This document shows, in pieces, positions 1 through 7,300 of a DNA stretch of 8,843 nucleotides. Source of the stretch: Chitinophaga pinensis (GTDB lineage Bacteria; Bacteroidota; Bacteroidia; M30B66). How positions within the stretch are numbered: position 1 is the stretch's first letter; every line of letters starts with the position of its first letter. Where the stretch lies: the NCBI GenBank assembly GCA_943330985.1, contig CALQJV010000031.1, forward strand, positions 1 through 8,843, read 5' to 3'. The translations under genes and the position numbers were made by a program. The notes under the pieces were generated by a model. That model made no database searches. It was not told the DNA's origin and saw only the letters and a list, made by a program, of their open reading frames with translations.

Positions 1-122
1 CCGATGATTTCAAGTTCTTTAAGTTCATCAATGTCATTTTTCAAAACCGAAGCCATGGCACTTGAAGCACTAAACATTGCCGTTCCTAAAAATCCTCTTT
101 TTAAAAAATCTTTTCGATCCAT
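1..122 (-). CDS. Exported protein, N-terminal fragment (gene runs off the left edge)
   Basis: Reading leftwards from the ATG at 122-120 there are 40 complete codons without a stop before the window ends. The product starts MDRKDFLKRGFLGTAMFSAS, followed by a small-residue stretch ending AMA-S near residue 24. This is a charged n-region with a KR-G-F-L-G motif, a short hydrophobic core and an AxA-type cleavage site. It resembles a Tat-type leader with Lys-Arg in place of the usual Arg-Arg, but could equally be a Sec leader. The mature part begins with an acidic stretch, NDIDELKELEIIG. I have an uncertain memory of similar starts in Bacteroidota exported metallo-beta-lactamase-fold hydrolases, but no catalytic motif lies within the window, so I assign no function. 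It is divergent from the nucleoid-associated protein gene across 212 bp. The existence of the gene is well supported; its identity is not. Confidence 0.75.
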   Translation of the reverse strand, partial: MDRKDFLKRGFLGTAMFSASSAMASVLKNDIDELKELEII

Positions 123-322
123 TTAAATAGTGTGTGTTTTTTATGCTTAAAATAATTTTCACATTGAAAAACATGAGAATAAAACTTGTTTCATCTTCAG
201 CAAATCATCATGAGATTTTTTTATTTCAACGGATAAAATTAGGCAATTATCATTTCGGTTTATTACTAATTTATTTGGATTCTATTTTTATGAATACCGA
301 ATGATTTCGAGTCGAGTTTCTT

Positions 323-330
323 TATATTCG
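323..330 (+). promoter_or_regulatory. Candidate -7 box (TATATTCG) of the nucleoid-associated protein gene
   Basis: TATATTCG matches the Bacteroidota -7 consensus TAnnTTTG at all but one position (C for T). It ends four bases before the ATG at 335. If used, transcription would start at or next to the start codon, giving a leaderless or nearly leaderless mRNA. No convincing TTG/TTTG -33 element lies at the usual 17-23 bp spacing, so the assignment rests on the -7 box and its position. The rest of 123-334 is AT-rich; I found no clear promoter for the leftward gene and no hairpin there. Confidence 0.35.
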
Positions 331-334
331 CAGC

Positions 335-1375
335 ATGATTCAATACAACAACGCATCTCTGCATCAAACAGCTGTTCACTTTGTAGGCAACCCTTCGAAC
401 GATGAGCCACTTACACTTTCCGATAGTTTATTGGAAATTCCAGACGATAATCAAGAATCTATTTTACATTATTTGATGCGCGCCTTTAAACCGGAAGCGT
501 TTTATCATTTTTCAACCAATGGAAATATTGTCCATGATGCCGTGAAAGAACTTTTTAGTGAAGAAGGTAATTTCATCGAAGCATCTCAAACGATTGCCAG
601 CCATTTATATGATGTATCCACTCACCCAAGAATTTTACCGGGTGACTTATTTGTTGCGCGCATTCGGGAAGTGAGTTTGCACAATGAATTTAGCGACTGC
701 ATTGTTTTGTTGAAAGCTGAAAATGAAGATTCGTTTGCACAAGTTGAATGGGCCGATAAACACAGTAATGTATTGTTATCGAAAGGATACAGATTGGATC
801 GCATTGACAAGGCTTGCCTCATTTTCAGTTTGGAACCTGGCGATGGTTATCGTGTATTGGTGGTTGATAAAACCAATGGTAATTCAGCAGAAGCACAATA
901 TTGGACCGACGCTTTTTTGGAATTGGAGACCTTGGAAGACAGCTATCATTTTACACAACAGTACATGCAGCTTACCAAAGAATTTGTGAAAGAGCAGTTA
1001 CCAGAGAATTTTGAAGTAAATCCAGCCGAACAAATTGCCTTATTAAACAGAAGTTCGAAGTTTTTCAAAGAGAAACAAAAATTCGATTTGGATAATTTCA
1101 ACGAGGAAGTACTTCTGCAGCCTGAAGTTGCCAATGCATTTAGGAAATTTACTGAATCATACTCTGAAGATCCAGAACATAGCATTTCTGAAAATTTCGA
1201 TATCTCACAAGCAGCAGTAAAGAAACATGCCGGAATGTTTAAAAGCGTTTTAAAATTGGATAAGAATTTCCATATATATGTGCATGGAAATCGTCAGTTG
1301 ATTGAACGTGGATACGACGATGACAAGGGAATGAACTACTACAAAGTATTTTTCAGCAACGAACAAACTACCTAA
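335..1375 (+). CDS. 37-kDa nucleoid-associated protein, NdpA/YejK family
   Basis: The complete 346-residue protein matches the NA37/YejK family in length (E. coli YejK is about 335 residues) and in layout. An N-terminal stretch has the pattern of family members (MIQYNNASLHQTAVHFVGN, then LSDSLLEIPDD near residues 28-39). A central region carries RILPGDLFVARIREV, and the C-terminus has the typical KLDKNFHIYVHGN...IERGYDDDKGMNYYKVFF ending (about residues 308-341). Family members are cytoplasmic and bind the nucleoid; the precise role is unclear even in E. coli. There is no signal peptide or membrane segment, and the protein is acidic overall with a Lys/Glu-rich helical part around residues 215-260. 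The start at 335 is preceded by a -7-like box only four bases away and by no Shine-Dalgarno sequence. It converges on ispF, leaving 31 bp between the two stops. Nothing suggests a link to the secretion genes. Confidence 0.88.
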   Translation: MIQYNNASLHQTAVHFVGNPSNDEPLTLSDSLLEIPDDNQESILHYLMRAFKPEAFYHFSTNGNIVHDAVKELFSEEGNFIEASQTIASHLYDVSTHPRILPGDLFVARIREVSLHNEFSDCIVLLKAENEDSFAQVEWADKHSNVLLSKGYRLDRIDKACLIFSLEPGDGYRVLVVDKTNGNSAEAQYWTDAFLELETLEDSYHFTQQYMQLTKEFVKEQLPENFEVNPAEQIALLNRSSKFFKEKQKFDLDNFNEEVLLQPEVANAFRKFTESYSEDPEHSISENFDISQAAVKKHAGMFKSVLKLDKNFHIYVHGNRQLIERGYDDDKGMNYYKVFFSNEQTT

Positions 1376-1406
1376 TTAAGGTGATCGTTTTGTACTGAAA
1401 TAAATT

Positions 1407-1883
1407 TTAGCGAGAAATTAAAACTGTTGCATAGGCTAATACGCCTTCCTGACGTCCTACATAGCCCATTGTTTCATTGGTTGTCGCTTTAATGGAAACA
1501 GCATCAGGCTCAATGTTCATTAATGGAGCCAATGTTTCTTGCATTTTTTCAATGAAGGATTTTATTTTGGGCTGTTCCAAAATGAGAGTAGCATCTACAT
1601 TTCCAACTTTCCAACCTTTTTCATGAAGCAAATCTGTTACACGACGAAGTAAAATTTTACTGTCGATGCCTTTGAATTCTGATGATGTATCGGGAAAATG
1701 GAAACCAATATCACGCAAATTAGCAGCACCCAAAATGGCATCGCATATAGCGTGAATCAATACATCAGCATCAGAATGTCCAACGGCTCCTTTTGAATGC
1801 GGAATTTTAATACCACCTAACCAAAGGTCGTATCCTTCTTGTAGTTGGTGCACATCAACTCCCTGCCCTACTCGGATATTCAT
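1407..1883 (-). CDS. ispF: 2-C-methyl-D-erythritol 2,4-cyclodiphosphate synthase (IspF)
   Basis: IspF converts 4-diphosphocytidyl-2-C-methyl-D-erythritol 2-phosphate to the 2,4-cyclodiphosphate, releasing CMP, in the MEP route to isoprenoids. It acts as a cytoplasmic trimer. The 158-residue length is normal for the family. The metal ligands are in place: Asp10 and His12 in GQGVDVHQL, and His44 in DADVLIHAICDAILGAA. The GHSDAD loop (His36, Asp38) and the LRDIGFHFPDT segment (56-66) are present, as is the C-terminal ATTNETMGYVGRQEG signature that lines the nucleotide/diphosphate site. The enzyme therefore looks intact. Its ATG shares one base with the porV stop codon (TAATG, minus strand 1885-1881), which points to co-transcription and translational coupling with porV. 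The 31-bp gap to the convergent nucleoid-associated protein gene holds no visible hairpin terminator. Confidence 0.96.
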   Translation of the reverse strand: MNIRVGQGVDVHQLQEGYDLWLGGIKIPHSKGAVGHSDADVLIHAICDAILGAANLRDIGFHFPDTSSEFKGIDSKILLRRVTDLLHEKGWKVGNVDATLILEQPKIKSFIEKMQETLAPLMNIEPDAVSIKATTNETMGYVGRQEGVLAYATVLISR

Positions 1884-3112
1884 TATTCAGATGATTTGTT
1901 TTGTTCCTTGAAAGCACCAAAATCAAATTGCAATTTAAATCGCAGCGTATTTTCTAATGGATTTCTTTGTTGAGTTGGAATTAGGTAGGCTAAATCGAGG
2001 GTAAACACGTTGAATTTGATACCAGCGCCTAATGTAAAATAGCGGCGATTTCCTTTTGTTGGATGCTCGTAAAAATACCCTGTACGAATTGCAAATACAT
2101 TGTTATAGCTATATTCAATACCACCACATGGATTAATTTCACGCAATTCTTCTTTCAATACATTGCGTGTTCCATCGGCTTCCAAAACACCTGGCGCATC
2201 ATAAAAAGATTGCAACATTCCTGACACGATAGGCACTTTATTGTTTTTCCCGGCAATAATTTCTCCATTATCAGGATTGTATACTGGAGGAGTTGGCACC
2301 AATAATTTATTTACATCGAACATGAATGAAAATGAATTGTAATCATCCAATTTCATTTTAAGTGAATTACCAATCCGGAGATTCATAGGAATAAAATTCC
2401 GATCGGCTGTTTTAGTGTAGGAAATTTTACCGCCAATATTGGTAATTGCTGCTGAAAAAGAATACGTTGATTTATTTCCGGCAATTTTCAAATCTGGATT
2501 ACTGTAATAAGTGGAGATATCGGCGGCGGCGGTTTGCCCTGGAAAACTTGGAGTTCCTTGAACATCAATACCACCTGTTAAGTTTGAATAAATATAACGA
2601 AGTGCGATACCACCGCTCCAACGATCTGAAAACCTACGAGCATAGGCAAAATCGATTGCGAATTCATTGGGATTAAATTGCCCAATGGTATTTCCAACAA
2701 TGTCGGTAAATACAATATTCCCCAAAGAAAAGTAACGCAAAGAACCACCAATAACCTGACGCTTTTTCATTTTCTTATACCAAGACAAATAGCCCAAATT
2801 GATGTCCGGAACTAAGTTGCGTAACCATGGAATATACGACAATGAAATACCTGAATTACCTTCTATCGTAGCAAGTTTAGCAGCGCCCCAGTGAATAGAA
2901 TTTGCATCGGCACTCATAGCTCCACCCGCATCCCCTAAAGCACCTGCACGAGCATCTGGTGATATCATCAACAATGGAACTGCGGTGGTAATGGTATTAA
3001 TTGTTTGACCATTCAACTGACTCGAAGAAATTTGAGCATGTGTTTGTGATGAAGGGAACAAGAATAATGTAATGCCTGCTAATGCGACAACTGAAAATTT
3101 CCGATTTCTCAT
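1883..3112 (-). CDS. porV: T9SS outer-membrane shuttle protein PorV (LptO)
   Basis: PorV is a 14-stranded FadL-like outer-membrane beta-barrel. It collects cargo from the SprA translocon and delivers it to PorU, and it also anchors PorU at the cell surface. The 409-residue product begins with a Sec signal peptide (MRNRKFSVVALAGITLFLFP, cleavage likely after THA, residue 26). The hallmark N-terminal block follows: MISPDARAGALGDAGGAMS (about 49-67), then NSIHWGAAKLA and a SYIPWLRNLVPDINLGYLSWYKK stretch. Many alternating aromatic strands follow, and the protein ends in a strand-like LRFKLQFDFGAFK. It lies 58 bp downstream of porU on the same strand, with a candidate promoter of its own in that gap, and its stop overlaps the ispF start by one base. 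PorQ is a paralogue, but the PorV-type N-terminal block and adjacency to porU favour PorV. Confidence 0.93.
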   Translation of the reverse strand: MRNRKFSVVALAGITLFLFPSSQTHAQISSSQLNGQTINTITTAVPLLMISPDARAGALGDAGGAMSADANSIHWGAAKLATIEGNSGISLSYIPWLRNLVPDINLGYLSWYKKMKKRQVIGGSLRYFSLGNIVFTDIVGNTIGQFNPNEFAIDFAYARRFSDRWSGGIALRYIYSNLTGGIDVQGTPSFPGQTAAADISTYYSNPDLKIAGNKSTYSFSAAITNIGGKISYTKTADRNFIPMNLRIGNSLKMKLDDYNSFSFMFDVNKLLVPTPPVYNPDNGEIIAGKNNKVPIVSGMLQSFYDAPGVLEADGTRNVLKEELREINPCGGIEYSYNNVFAIRTGYFYEHPTKGNRRYFTLGAGIKFNVFTLDLAYLIPTQQRNPLENTLRFKLQFDFGAFKEQNKSSE

Positions 3113-3132
3113 TGGGTTTTCAAATAAAGGGG

Positions 3133-3140
3133 CAAATATA
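3133..3140 (-). promoter_or_regulatory. Candidate -7 box (TATATTTG) of an internal porV promoter
   Basis: On the minus strand the porU-porV gap contains TATATTTG, an exact match to the Bacteroidota -7 consensus TAnnTTTG. A start a few bases downstream would give a leader of about 15 nt before the porV ATG at 3112. The -33 region is weak: only a CTG trinucleotide lies about 20 bp upstream, no TTG. The position in the short intergenic gap rather than in coding DNA adds support, but AT-rich gaps yield such octamers by chance. Confidence 0.45.
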
Positions 3141-3170
3141 GTATTTCAATTAGATTGATGCAGTACGGAA

Positions 3171-6100
3171 CTAAAGGATAACAAGTTTCTCAATTTTTTC
3201 CGCCGATTTTCCATCAGGTGTTTTTACTCGAAGTCGATACATATAAACACCTCGACCAATTCGGTCGCCAAAATCATCTAAGCCATCCCAATCAATCGAT
3301 TCAGATCGATACCCATTGCTAACCTGAGTTGCATTTATCGATTTCACCAACTTACCTGAGATGGTAAAGACATTTATATCTACATCAACAGGAACTCCTG
3401 GCTGATTGTATTCATAATAGAATTCCGTATGCGTAGTAAAAGGATTAGGGTAATTTAACACATGCGACAAAGAAAGCTCTTCTGCTTTAACAACTATAAA
3501 ATCAATACTCGCTGTTGAAGAATTATTTGCTACATCCCAAACTTTAAATGTTAATGTATGAGGTCCAGGTTCCAAATTACTGAGCGGATAAGAAATACTT
3601 CCCTTCCTGAAATTATCTTGCTCCGCTTTGTAGTAATCGTTTAAAATAAATGGCTGACTTGTATTCCCATCTAAAATAGCTGTGATGTCGTGACCGATTC
3701 CCGTCCCAACGGTATTAATACCAATTTCATCTTCTACATAAGCAAGGAAAGTGGGATTTTCGTCGGTTATTCCTCCCGAAACAAATTGCTGATTATTCAT
3801 ATACAATTTAATCTCTGGTCCCATATTATCGGAAATAGGATTTTTACTAAACCCTCCAATGACGATACTATTATTATATCCATGAGCATCATCGATAGTT
3901 GAGCCATTGCGTGCATAATAGCTTATTTTTCCATTTCCAAAATTGAACTGAATGTCTTGAGGAACAACAAAACTAAAGGTGAAAATTCCATTGTTTACTG
4001 TTGCTGGCCCACGAAAAACAACATTTTTCTGAAGTTTAAAAGGCATAACAGGCGATGAATCATCATTTCCTAAGGTATAATATGTTACCTCTTTATCGAA
4101 TACTGTTGGAATTACAACCCCATTAAAATTGGCTTGAACATTCCCGTTATTATCGGTGATATCGCCCTGAACAGTCACTAAATCCAAAGCTGATAATGTA
4201 TCGGTAGTTAAAACAGAACCATTAACATGAATACTTGTTGTTTCCACATTGTAATCTGGAAATGCGAGCATCATAGCAGGATCTCCCAATAATGTAAAAC
4301 TCCGGTTATTAAACGAAGAACCTGTAGTAGGAGCATTTTTTCCAATTCTTAAAATATCACCCAAACGCAAGTGTTTACCCGATTGTTTCGCGAAAACTGT
4401 GTCCATGATATTTCTATTCAAATTAGCATTTGCCGAACTAAATGTTAATCGAACCGTAGTAAATAATGCAATTCCTCCTCCTGTAGGATTTAGAATTACG
4501 TATTCGCCAGCAGCTGTAAAATCGGGATTATCGAAACGACTAAACTCGCAAGTTGCAGTCATAAACAAAGGCATGTTATTGAAACTCTTCCAGTCGTTAA
4601 TATCTGGAATTGTAATAACTCGCTCGAGTGCCATACTCTGCTCCCCGCCATGTCCAGCATAGTTTACCATTAATGCACCACGTTCAACACGGCTATTTAT
4701 ATCTAAATTCACTTGTGGATATCGTTGTCCTCCTGCCCCACTTTCTTGTTGGTAAGCATCAAGGTAAATTTTATCAATATTATAAACTGGATAATTTTGT
4801 TTGATTAGATCACTTACACTCTCTGCTTGTCTTATATGATCGTTCTGGTCTTCATCGTCTGCAACGAAAGCGACCAAATTTCGCCAATCATTTAAACAAT
4901 CGCGGCTACTCGAATAATGAATAATTTTATCCACAACTTGATTGGCTTCCTCGGGCGTATTAACCGGAAAACGACCAATTCCAATGTCCAATAAACCAGC
5001 ACCAACAGACTGAATACTTGTGCCTTCTGTTGGATCCATAAACCCATAATAATCGTCGGAACAATAGGAACCAATTGGATTTAGAGATTCAGAACTTTCG
5101 TAGGTTGGAATCCAATTTTGGTTGTTTGCAATTCGGTTTCGAGGGTCGTATGAACCATCTCCAAGTAATAACAAGTATTTGGGAAGGTCTTCTGGAATAA
5201 GCGCGCGATTGTAAAACATCCGCAAAAAATTTCGAATACCTCCAATATCTTGCGAGCCTGAAGAGAATTCGTTGTAAATAAGTTCAGGTGTCGTTACTAC
5301 GACACGCATACCATCAGCAGAACGATGATGATTTGCTAATTTTTCTGCAGCCGAAAGAAATGCAGGATGAGCAACGATGATATAGTCGACTTGAGCTGTT
5401 CCGTGTAAATTTTGATTGGAAAAAGAACCTCCAAAAATTGGGGTTGAAAAACTACCAGAAGGATTAAAAACTAGATAATCTCTCAGCGAATCGGATGCTT
5501 GAACAAAGGAAATTGTTGATCCATTAACACTGTAGCTTTGTTCAGCTAAATCATATTTGTTAGTGACTTCCCATATTTTCAAGGTTGAATTTGCCGAGGT
5601 AATGTTGTATTGTGCAATGTTACCAATACCAGTAACTTCTTGAGAACGGAATTGAACCTGCGAACCTGTAAATGCTAAATTTCGCTTTACATTTAATATG
5701 AGATAATCAATCCACCCAATACTTCCAGATGTTTGTCGGTCAATGGTAATATTTGCATTAGATAAATTGCCATTAACGATGAATGTACTTTCGTTTTCTT
5801 TTGCATAGGTATCAAGATAACCAACACCCGAAAGCGCATTCACTGTTTGACTAAAACTTTGTCCGTTTACACTAACATTAAAATTTGTAATGCTCGTATT
5901 TCTTGCCAATAAATTACTGGTTAGTTTATGCGGACCGGCTGTTGCATTGGGGAAATTGAAGTTAAATGAAAATGAGTTTGTCGCTTCCATTCTGTTACCA
6001 AACCAACGGCGACCTGTTTTCATGAAATTCTCTTGATCATTTTCTACAAATCCATAGTCATCAAAAACATCAACAGTATGAGTTGCCGTTGCGGAAGATT

Positions 6101-6995
6101 GGGCTTGACTAGAGATTCTTTTACCTGGACCCAAATCAGAGTTAATAAAATACCACGCGGTGTCGCTGTATAAATTTTTAGAATGTTTGAAAATTCCTTT
6201 TGCATTATCGTACGACCAGGATGCTGGCCCCTTAGCATAAAATAGCACGAAATCTTGATCATCAAAATTGCCATCTTGTTCACCTTGGAAATAAATAGCG
6301 TTTTCAGCTAAATCGTCGGGATAAAAAATATTGTTTCGTTCAGGAAGCATTGCCCCTCCATTTCCATAAACCCGAAAATTCATAGGATTGAATGAGGTAT
6401 TCATTCCCATGTTTATGAGAGTTTGTTTGCTAATTTTATAAATTCCTGTTGATGTAACCCCAATTTTAAACCACGTTCCCGATGATAAAATGGAATTGGC
6501 TGCAAGTGATTTAGGTTTTGCTGAAGATGGAGTGTTGGGGCTAAGGGAGACATTCAGTTCAAAAGAAACAAGCTTTTCGATTCCTTTTGCCGTTTGCCTG
6601 AATGGAAGAATTCGATATTCGAGGAAAGGTTTTTTCTTATCATACACGGTAGCATAGATAAGTTCGGGAGAATCTAATAGAATTAGGTTACTCGGTAATA
6701 GATTTAATTCGGAAGCACTTAACGAAGTGAAAATTGAATTGTTAATCTCAACCCGACCCACTTCCAAATTGGATTCAATTGGCACTACCTTTTGTATATA
6801 TGGCAGTTCTTTTATATCACCAATATATTGTGCGTCCTCAAAACTCAACAATTTTTGAGTATCGTATTGAGATATCTTAATTGCTTTAGGCTGAGTCCAT
6901 TTAATTTGTTGAGTTGAATTTTTTTCTTGGGCGTTTGAAAATAAATTCAGGAATATTAAAAGGACTAATGAAATAATTTTTAAGTACACTCTCAT
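3171..6995 (-). CDS. porU: T9SS C25-family sortase PorU
   Basis: PorU is the gingipain-like (peptidase C25) surface protease that removes the C-terminal sorting domain from T9SS cargo and transfers many cargoes to a surface anchor. The 1274-residue length fits the family. A Sec signal peptide (MRVYLKIISLVLLIFLNLFS, cleavage likely after Ala22) is followed by an N-terminal pro-like region to about 170. A beta-rich region starts at SGTWFKIGVTSTGIYKIS. The C25 core spans about 537-912: DYIIVAHPAF at 537, KYLLLLGDGSYDPRN, the catalytic His782 in NYAGHGGEQS, the catalytic Cys816 in FMTATCEFSRFD, and LLGDPAMMLAFP near 905. The His-Cys spacing of 34 is close to that of gingipains. Ig-like sequence follows, and the last 94 residues (1181-1274) resemble a type A sorting domain, from NYPNPF to GRGVYMYRL and EKLVIL. 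porV lies 58 bp downstream. No frameshift or missing catalytic residue is seen. Confidence 0.95.
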   Translation of the reverse strand: MRVYLKIISLVLLIFLNLFSNAQEKNSTQQIKWTQPKAIKISQYDTQKLLSFEDAQYIGDIKELPYIQKVVPIESNLEVGRVEINNSIFTSLSASELNLLPSNLILLDSPELIYATVYDKKKPFLEYRILPFRQTAKGIEKLVSFELNVSLSPNTPSSAKPKSLAANSILSSGTWFKIGVTSTGIYKISKQTLINMGMNTSFNPMNFRVYGNGGAMLPERNNIFYPDDLAENAIYFQGEQDGNFDDQDFVLFYAKGPASWSYDNAKGIFKHSKNLYSDTAWYFINSDLGPGKRISSQAQSSATATHTVDVFDDYGFVENDQENFMKTGRRWFGNRMEATNSFSFNFNFPNATAGPHKLTSNLLARNTSITNFNVSVNGQSFSQTVNALSGVGYLDTYAKENESTFIVNGNLSNANITIDRQTSGSIGWIDYLILNVKRNLAFTGSQVQFRSQEVTGIGNIAQYNITSANSTLKIWEVTNKYDLAEQSYSVNGSTISFVQASDSLRDYLVFNPSGSFSTPIFGGSFSNQNLHGTAQVDYIIVAHPAFLSAAEKLANHHRSADGMRVVVTTPELIYNEFSSGSQDIGGIRNFLRMFYNRALIPEDLPKYLLLLGDGSYDPRNRIANNQNWIPTYESSESLNPIGSYCSDDYYGFMDPTEGTSIQSVGAGLLDIGIGRFPVNTPEEANQVVDKIIHYSSSRDCLNDWRNLVAFVADDEDQNDHIRQAESVSDLIKQNYPVYNIDKIYLDAYQQESGAGGQRYPQVNLDINSRVERGALMVNYAGHGGEQSMALERVITIPDINDWKSFNNMPLFMTATCEFSRFDNPDFTAAGEYVILNPTGGGIALFTTVRLTFSSANANLNRNIMDTVFAKQSGKHLRLGDILRIGKNAPTTGSSFNNRSFTLLGDPAMMLAFPDYNVETTSIHVNGSVLTTDTLSALDLVTVQGDITDNNGNVQANFNGVVIPTVFDKEVTYYTLGNDDSSPVMPFKLQKNVVFRGPATVNNGIFTFSFVVPQDIQFNFGNGKISYYARNGSTIDDAHGYNNSIVIGGFSKNPISDNMGPEIKLYMNNQQFVSGGITDENPTFLAYVEDEIGINTVGTGIGHDITAILDGNTSQPFILNDYYKAEQDNFRKGSISYPLSNLEPGPHTLTFKVWDVANNSSTASIDFIVVKAEELSLSHVLNYPNPFTTHTEFYYEYNQPGVPVDVDINVFTISGKLVKSINATQVSNGYRSESIDWDGLDDFGDRIGRGVYMYRLRVKTPDGKSAEKIEKLVIL

Positions 6996-7014
6996 GAAAT
7001 GCTTGATAAAATAA

Positions 7015-7087
7015 AGATTTTCTAAAAAATATAATCCAAAAATTAAACCCGAAATATACAGGATTGTTTGACAGAATTAGAAAATCT
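7015..7087. repeat. 11-bp perfect inverted repeat with a nested short stem
   Basis: AGATTTTCTAA at 7015-7025 is the exact reverse complement of TTAGAAAATCT at 7077-7087, with 51 bp between. Nested inside, AATCC (7033-7037) can pair with GGATT (7061-7065). The pair could be a two-site operator, or a long stem in the porU leader if transcription starts beyond 7087. The arms are mostly A and T, so chance is a real alternative. It is not a usual terminator shape: the loop is long and the stem AT-rich. Confidence 0.4.
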
Positions 7088-7161
7088 CACTTAAGTAATT
7101 ATTAAAAACGTTCAAAAAAATAAATAAACAAGAACTTATAAATGAAAACTCAAAGAAATGA

Positions 7162-7192
7162 TTTGATAAACTTGTTTTTTCTTTTACATTTG
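7162..7192 (+). promoter_or_regulatory. Candidate distal promoter of porP-gldJ (TTTG-N19-TACATTTG)
   Basis: TTTG at 7162-7165 and TACATTTG at 7185-7192 are separated by 19 bp. This matches the Bacteroidota -33/-7 arrangement (TTTG, 17-23 bp, TAnnTTTG) at every defined base and is the best promoter match in the window. A start a few bases past 7192 would give a leader of about 100 nt before the porP ATG. That leader contains no ATG on this strand. Confidence 0.55.
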
Positions 7193-7263
7193 CTCACGGC
7201 CATTAAACGACATCTTTCTTACATTATTGTCATATAAATCATCAATATCTTTTGTAACACCTA

Positions 7264-7295
7264 TTTGGACTAATCGTTATATTGACCTAAATTCG
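7264..7295 (+). promoter_or_regulatory. Candidate proximal, near-leaderless promoter of porP-gldJ (TTTG-N20-TAAATTCG)
   Basis: TTTG at 7264-7267 and TAAATTCG at 7288-7295 are separated by 20 bp. The -7 box differs from TAnnTTTG at one base (C for T), exactly as in the TATATTCG box ahead of the gene at 335. Its last base is five positions before the ATG at 7301, so transcription would start at or very near the start codon. Confidence 0.5.
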
Positions 7296-7300
7296 TTACG

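Larger units (their letters stand above)
6996..7300. other. 305-bp divergent intergenic region between porU and the porP homologue
   Basis: This very AT-rich stretch separates the leftward porU-porV-ispF block from the rightward porP-gldJ pair. It holds two promoter-like elements facing right (7162-7192 and 7264-7295), a weak -7-like octamer facing porU (minus strand 7051-7058, TATATTTC, no clear -33), and an 11-bp inverted repeat (7015-7025 and 7077-7087). There is no ATG on the plus strand between the distal promoter and the porP start, so that part reads as a leader and not a small gene. No tRNA, CRISPR or insertion-sequence feature is visible. Confidence 0.7.

Noticed and set aside
622..1185. 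Open frames overlapping the nucleoid-associated protein gene (622-822 minus, 723-989 plus, 946-1185 minus)
   Set aside because: They lie wholly inside a well-supported family gene in other frames, show low-complexity or Cys/Ser-rich products, and have no promoter or recognisable motif.
1376..1406. Bidirectional terminator between the convergent genes
   Set aside because: The 31-bp gap has no inverted repeat able to form a stem followed by a T-run.
1848..1883. Gln7 and Val9 in the IspF N-terminal motif (GQGVDVH, commonly GHGYDVH)
   Set aside because: The residues that bind metal (Asp10, His12) are intact and a Gln at this place occurs in other IspF proteins, so loss of function is not implied.
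3690..6283. Open frames inside porU (3690-3902 plus, 4399-4662 plus, 4892-5074 minus, 6044-6283 minus) and similar ones inside porV (2446-2676) and porP (7334-7522)
   Set aside because: Shadows of long, intact, family-matching genes; none has independent signals.
7051..7058. TATATTTC (minus strand) as the porU -7 box
   Set aside because: The last consensus base is missing and there is no TTG at 17-23 bp upstream; too weak to list as a feature.
7126..7177. AAACAAG / CTTGTTT inverted repeat (7126-7132, 7171-7177)
   Set aside because: Only 7 bp, AT-rich and 38 bp apart; expected by chance in this region.
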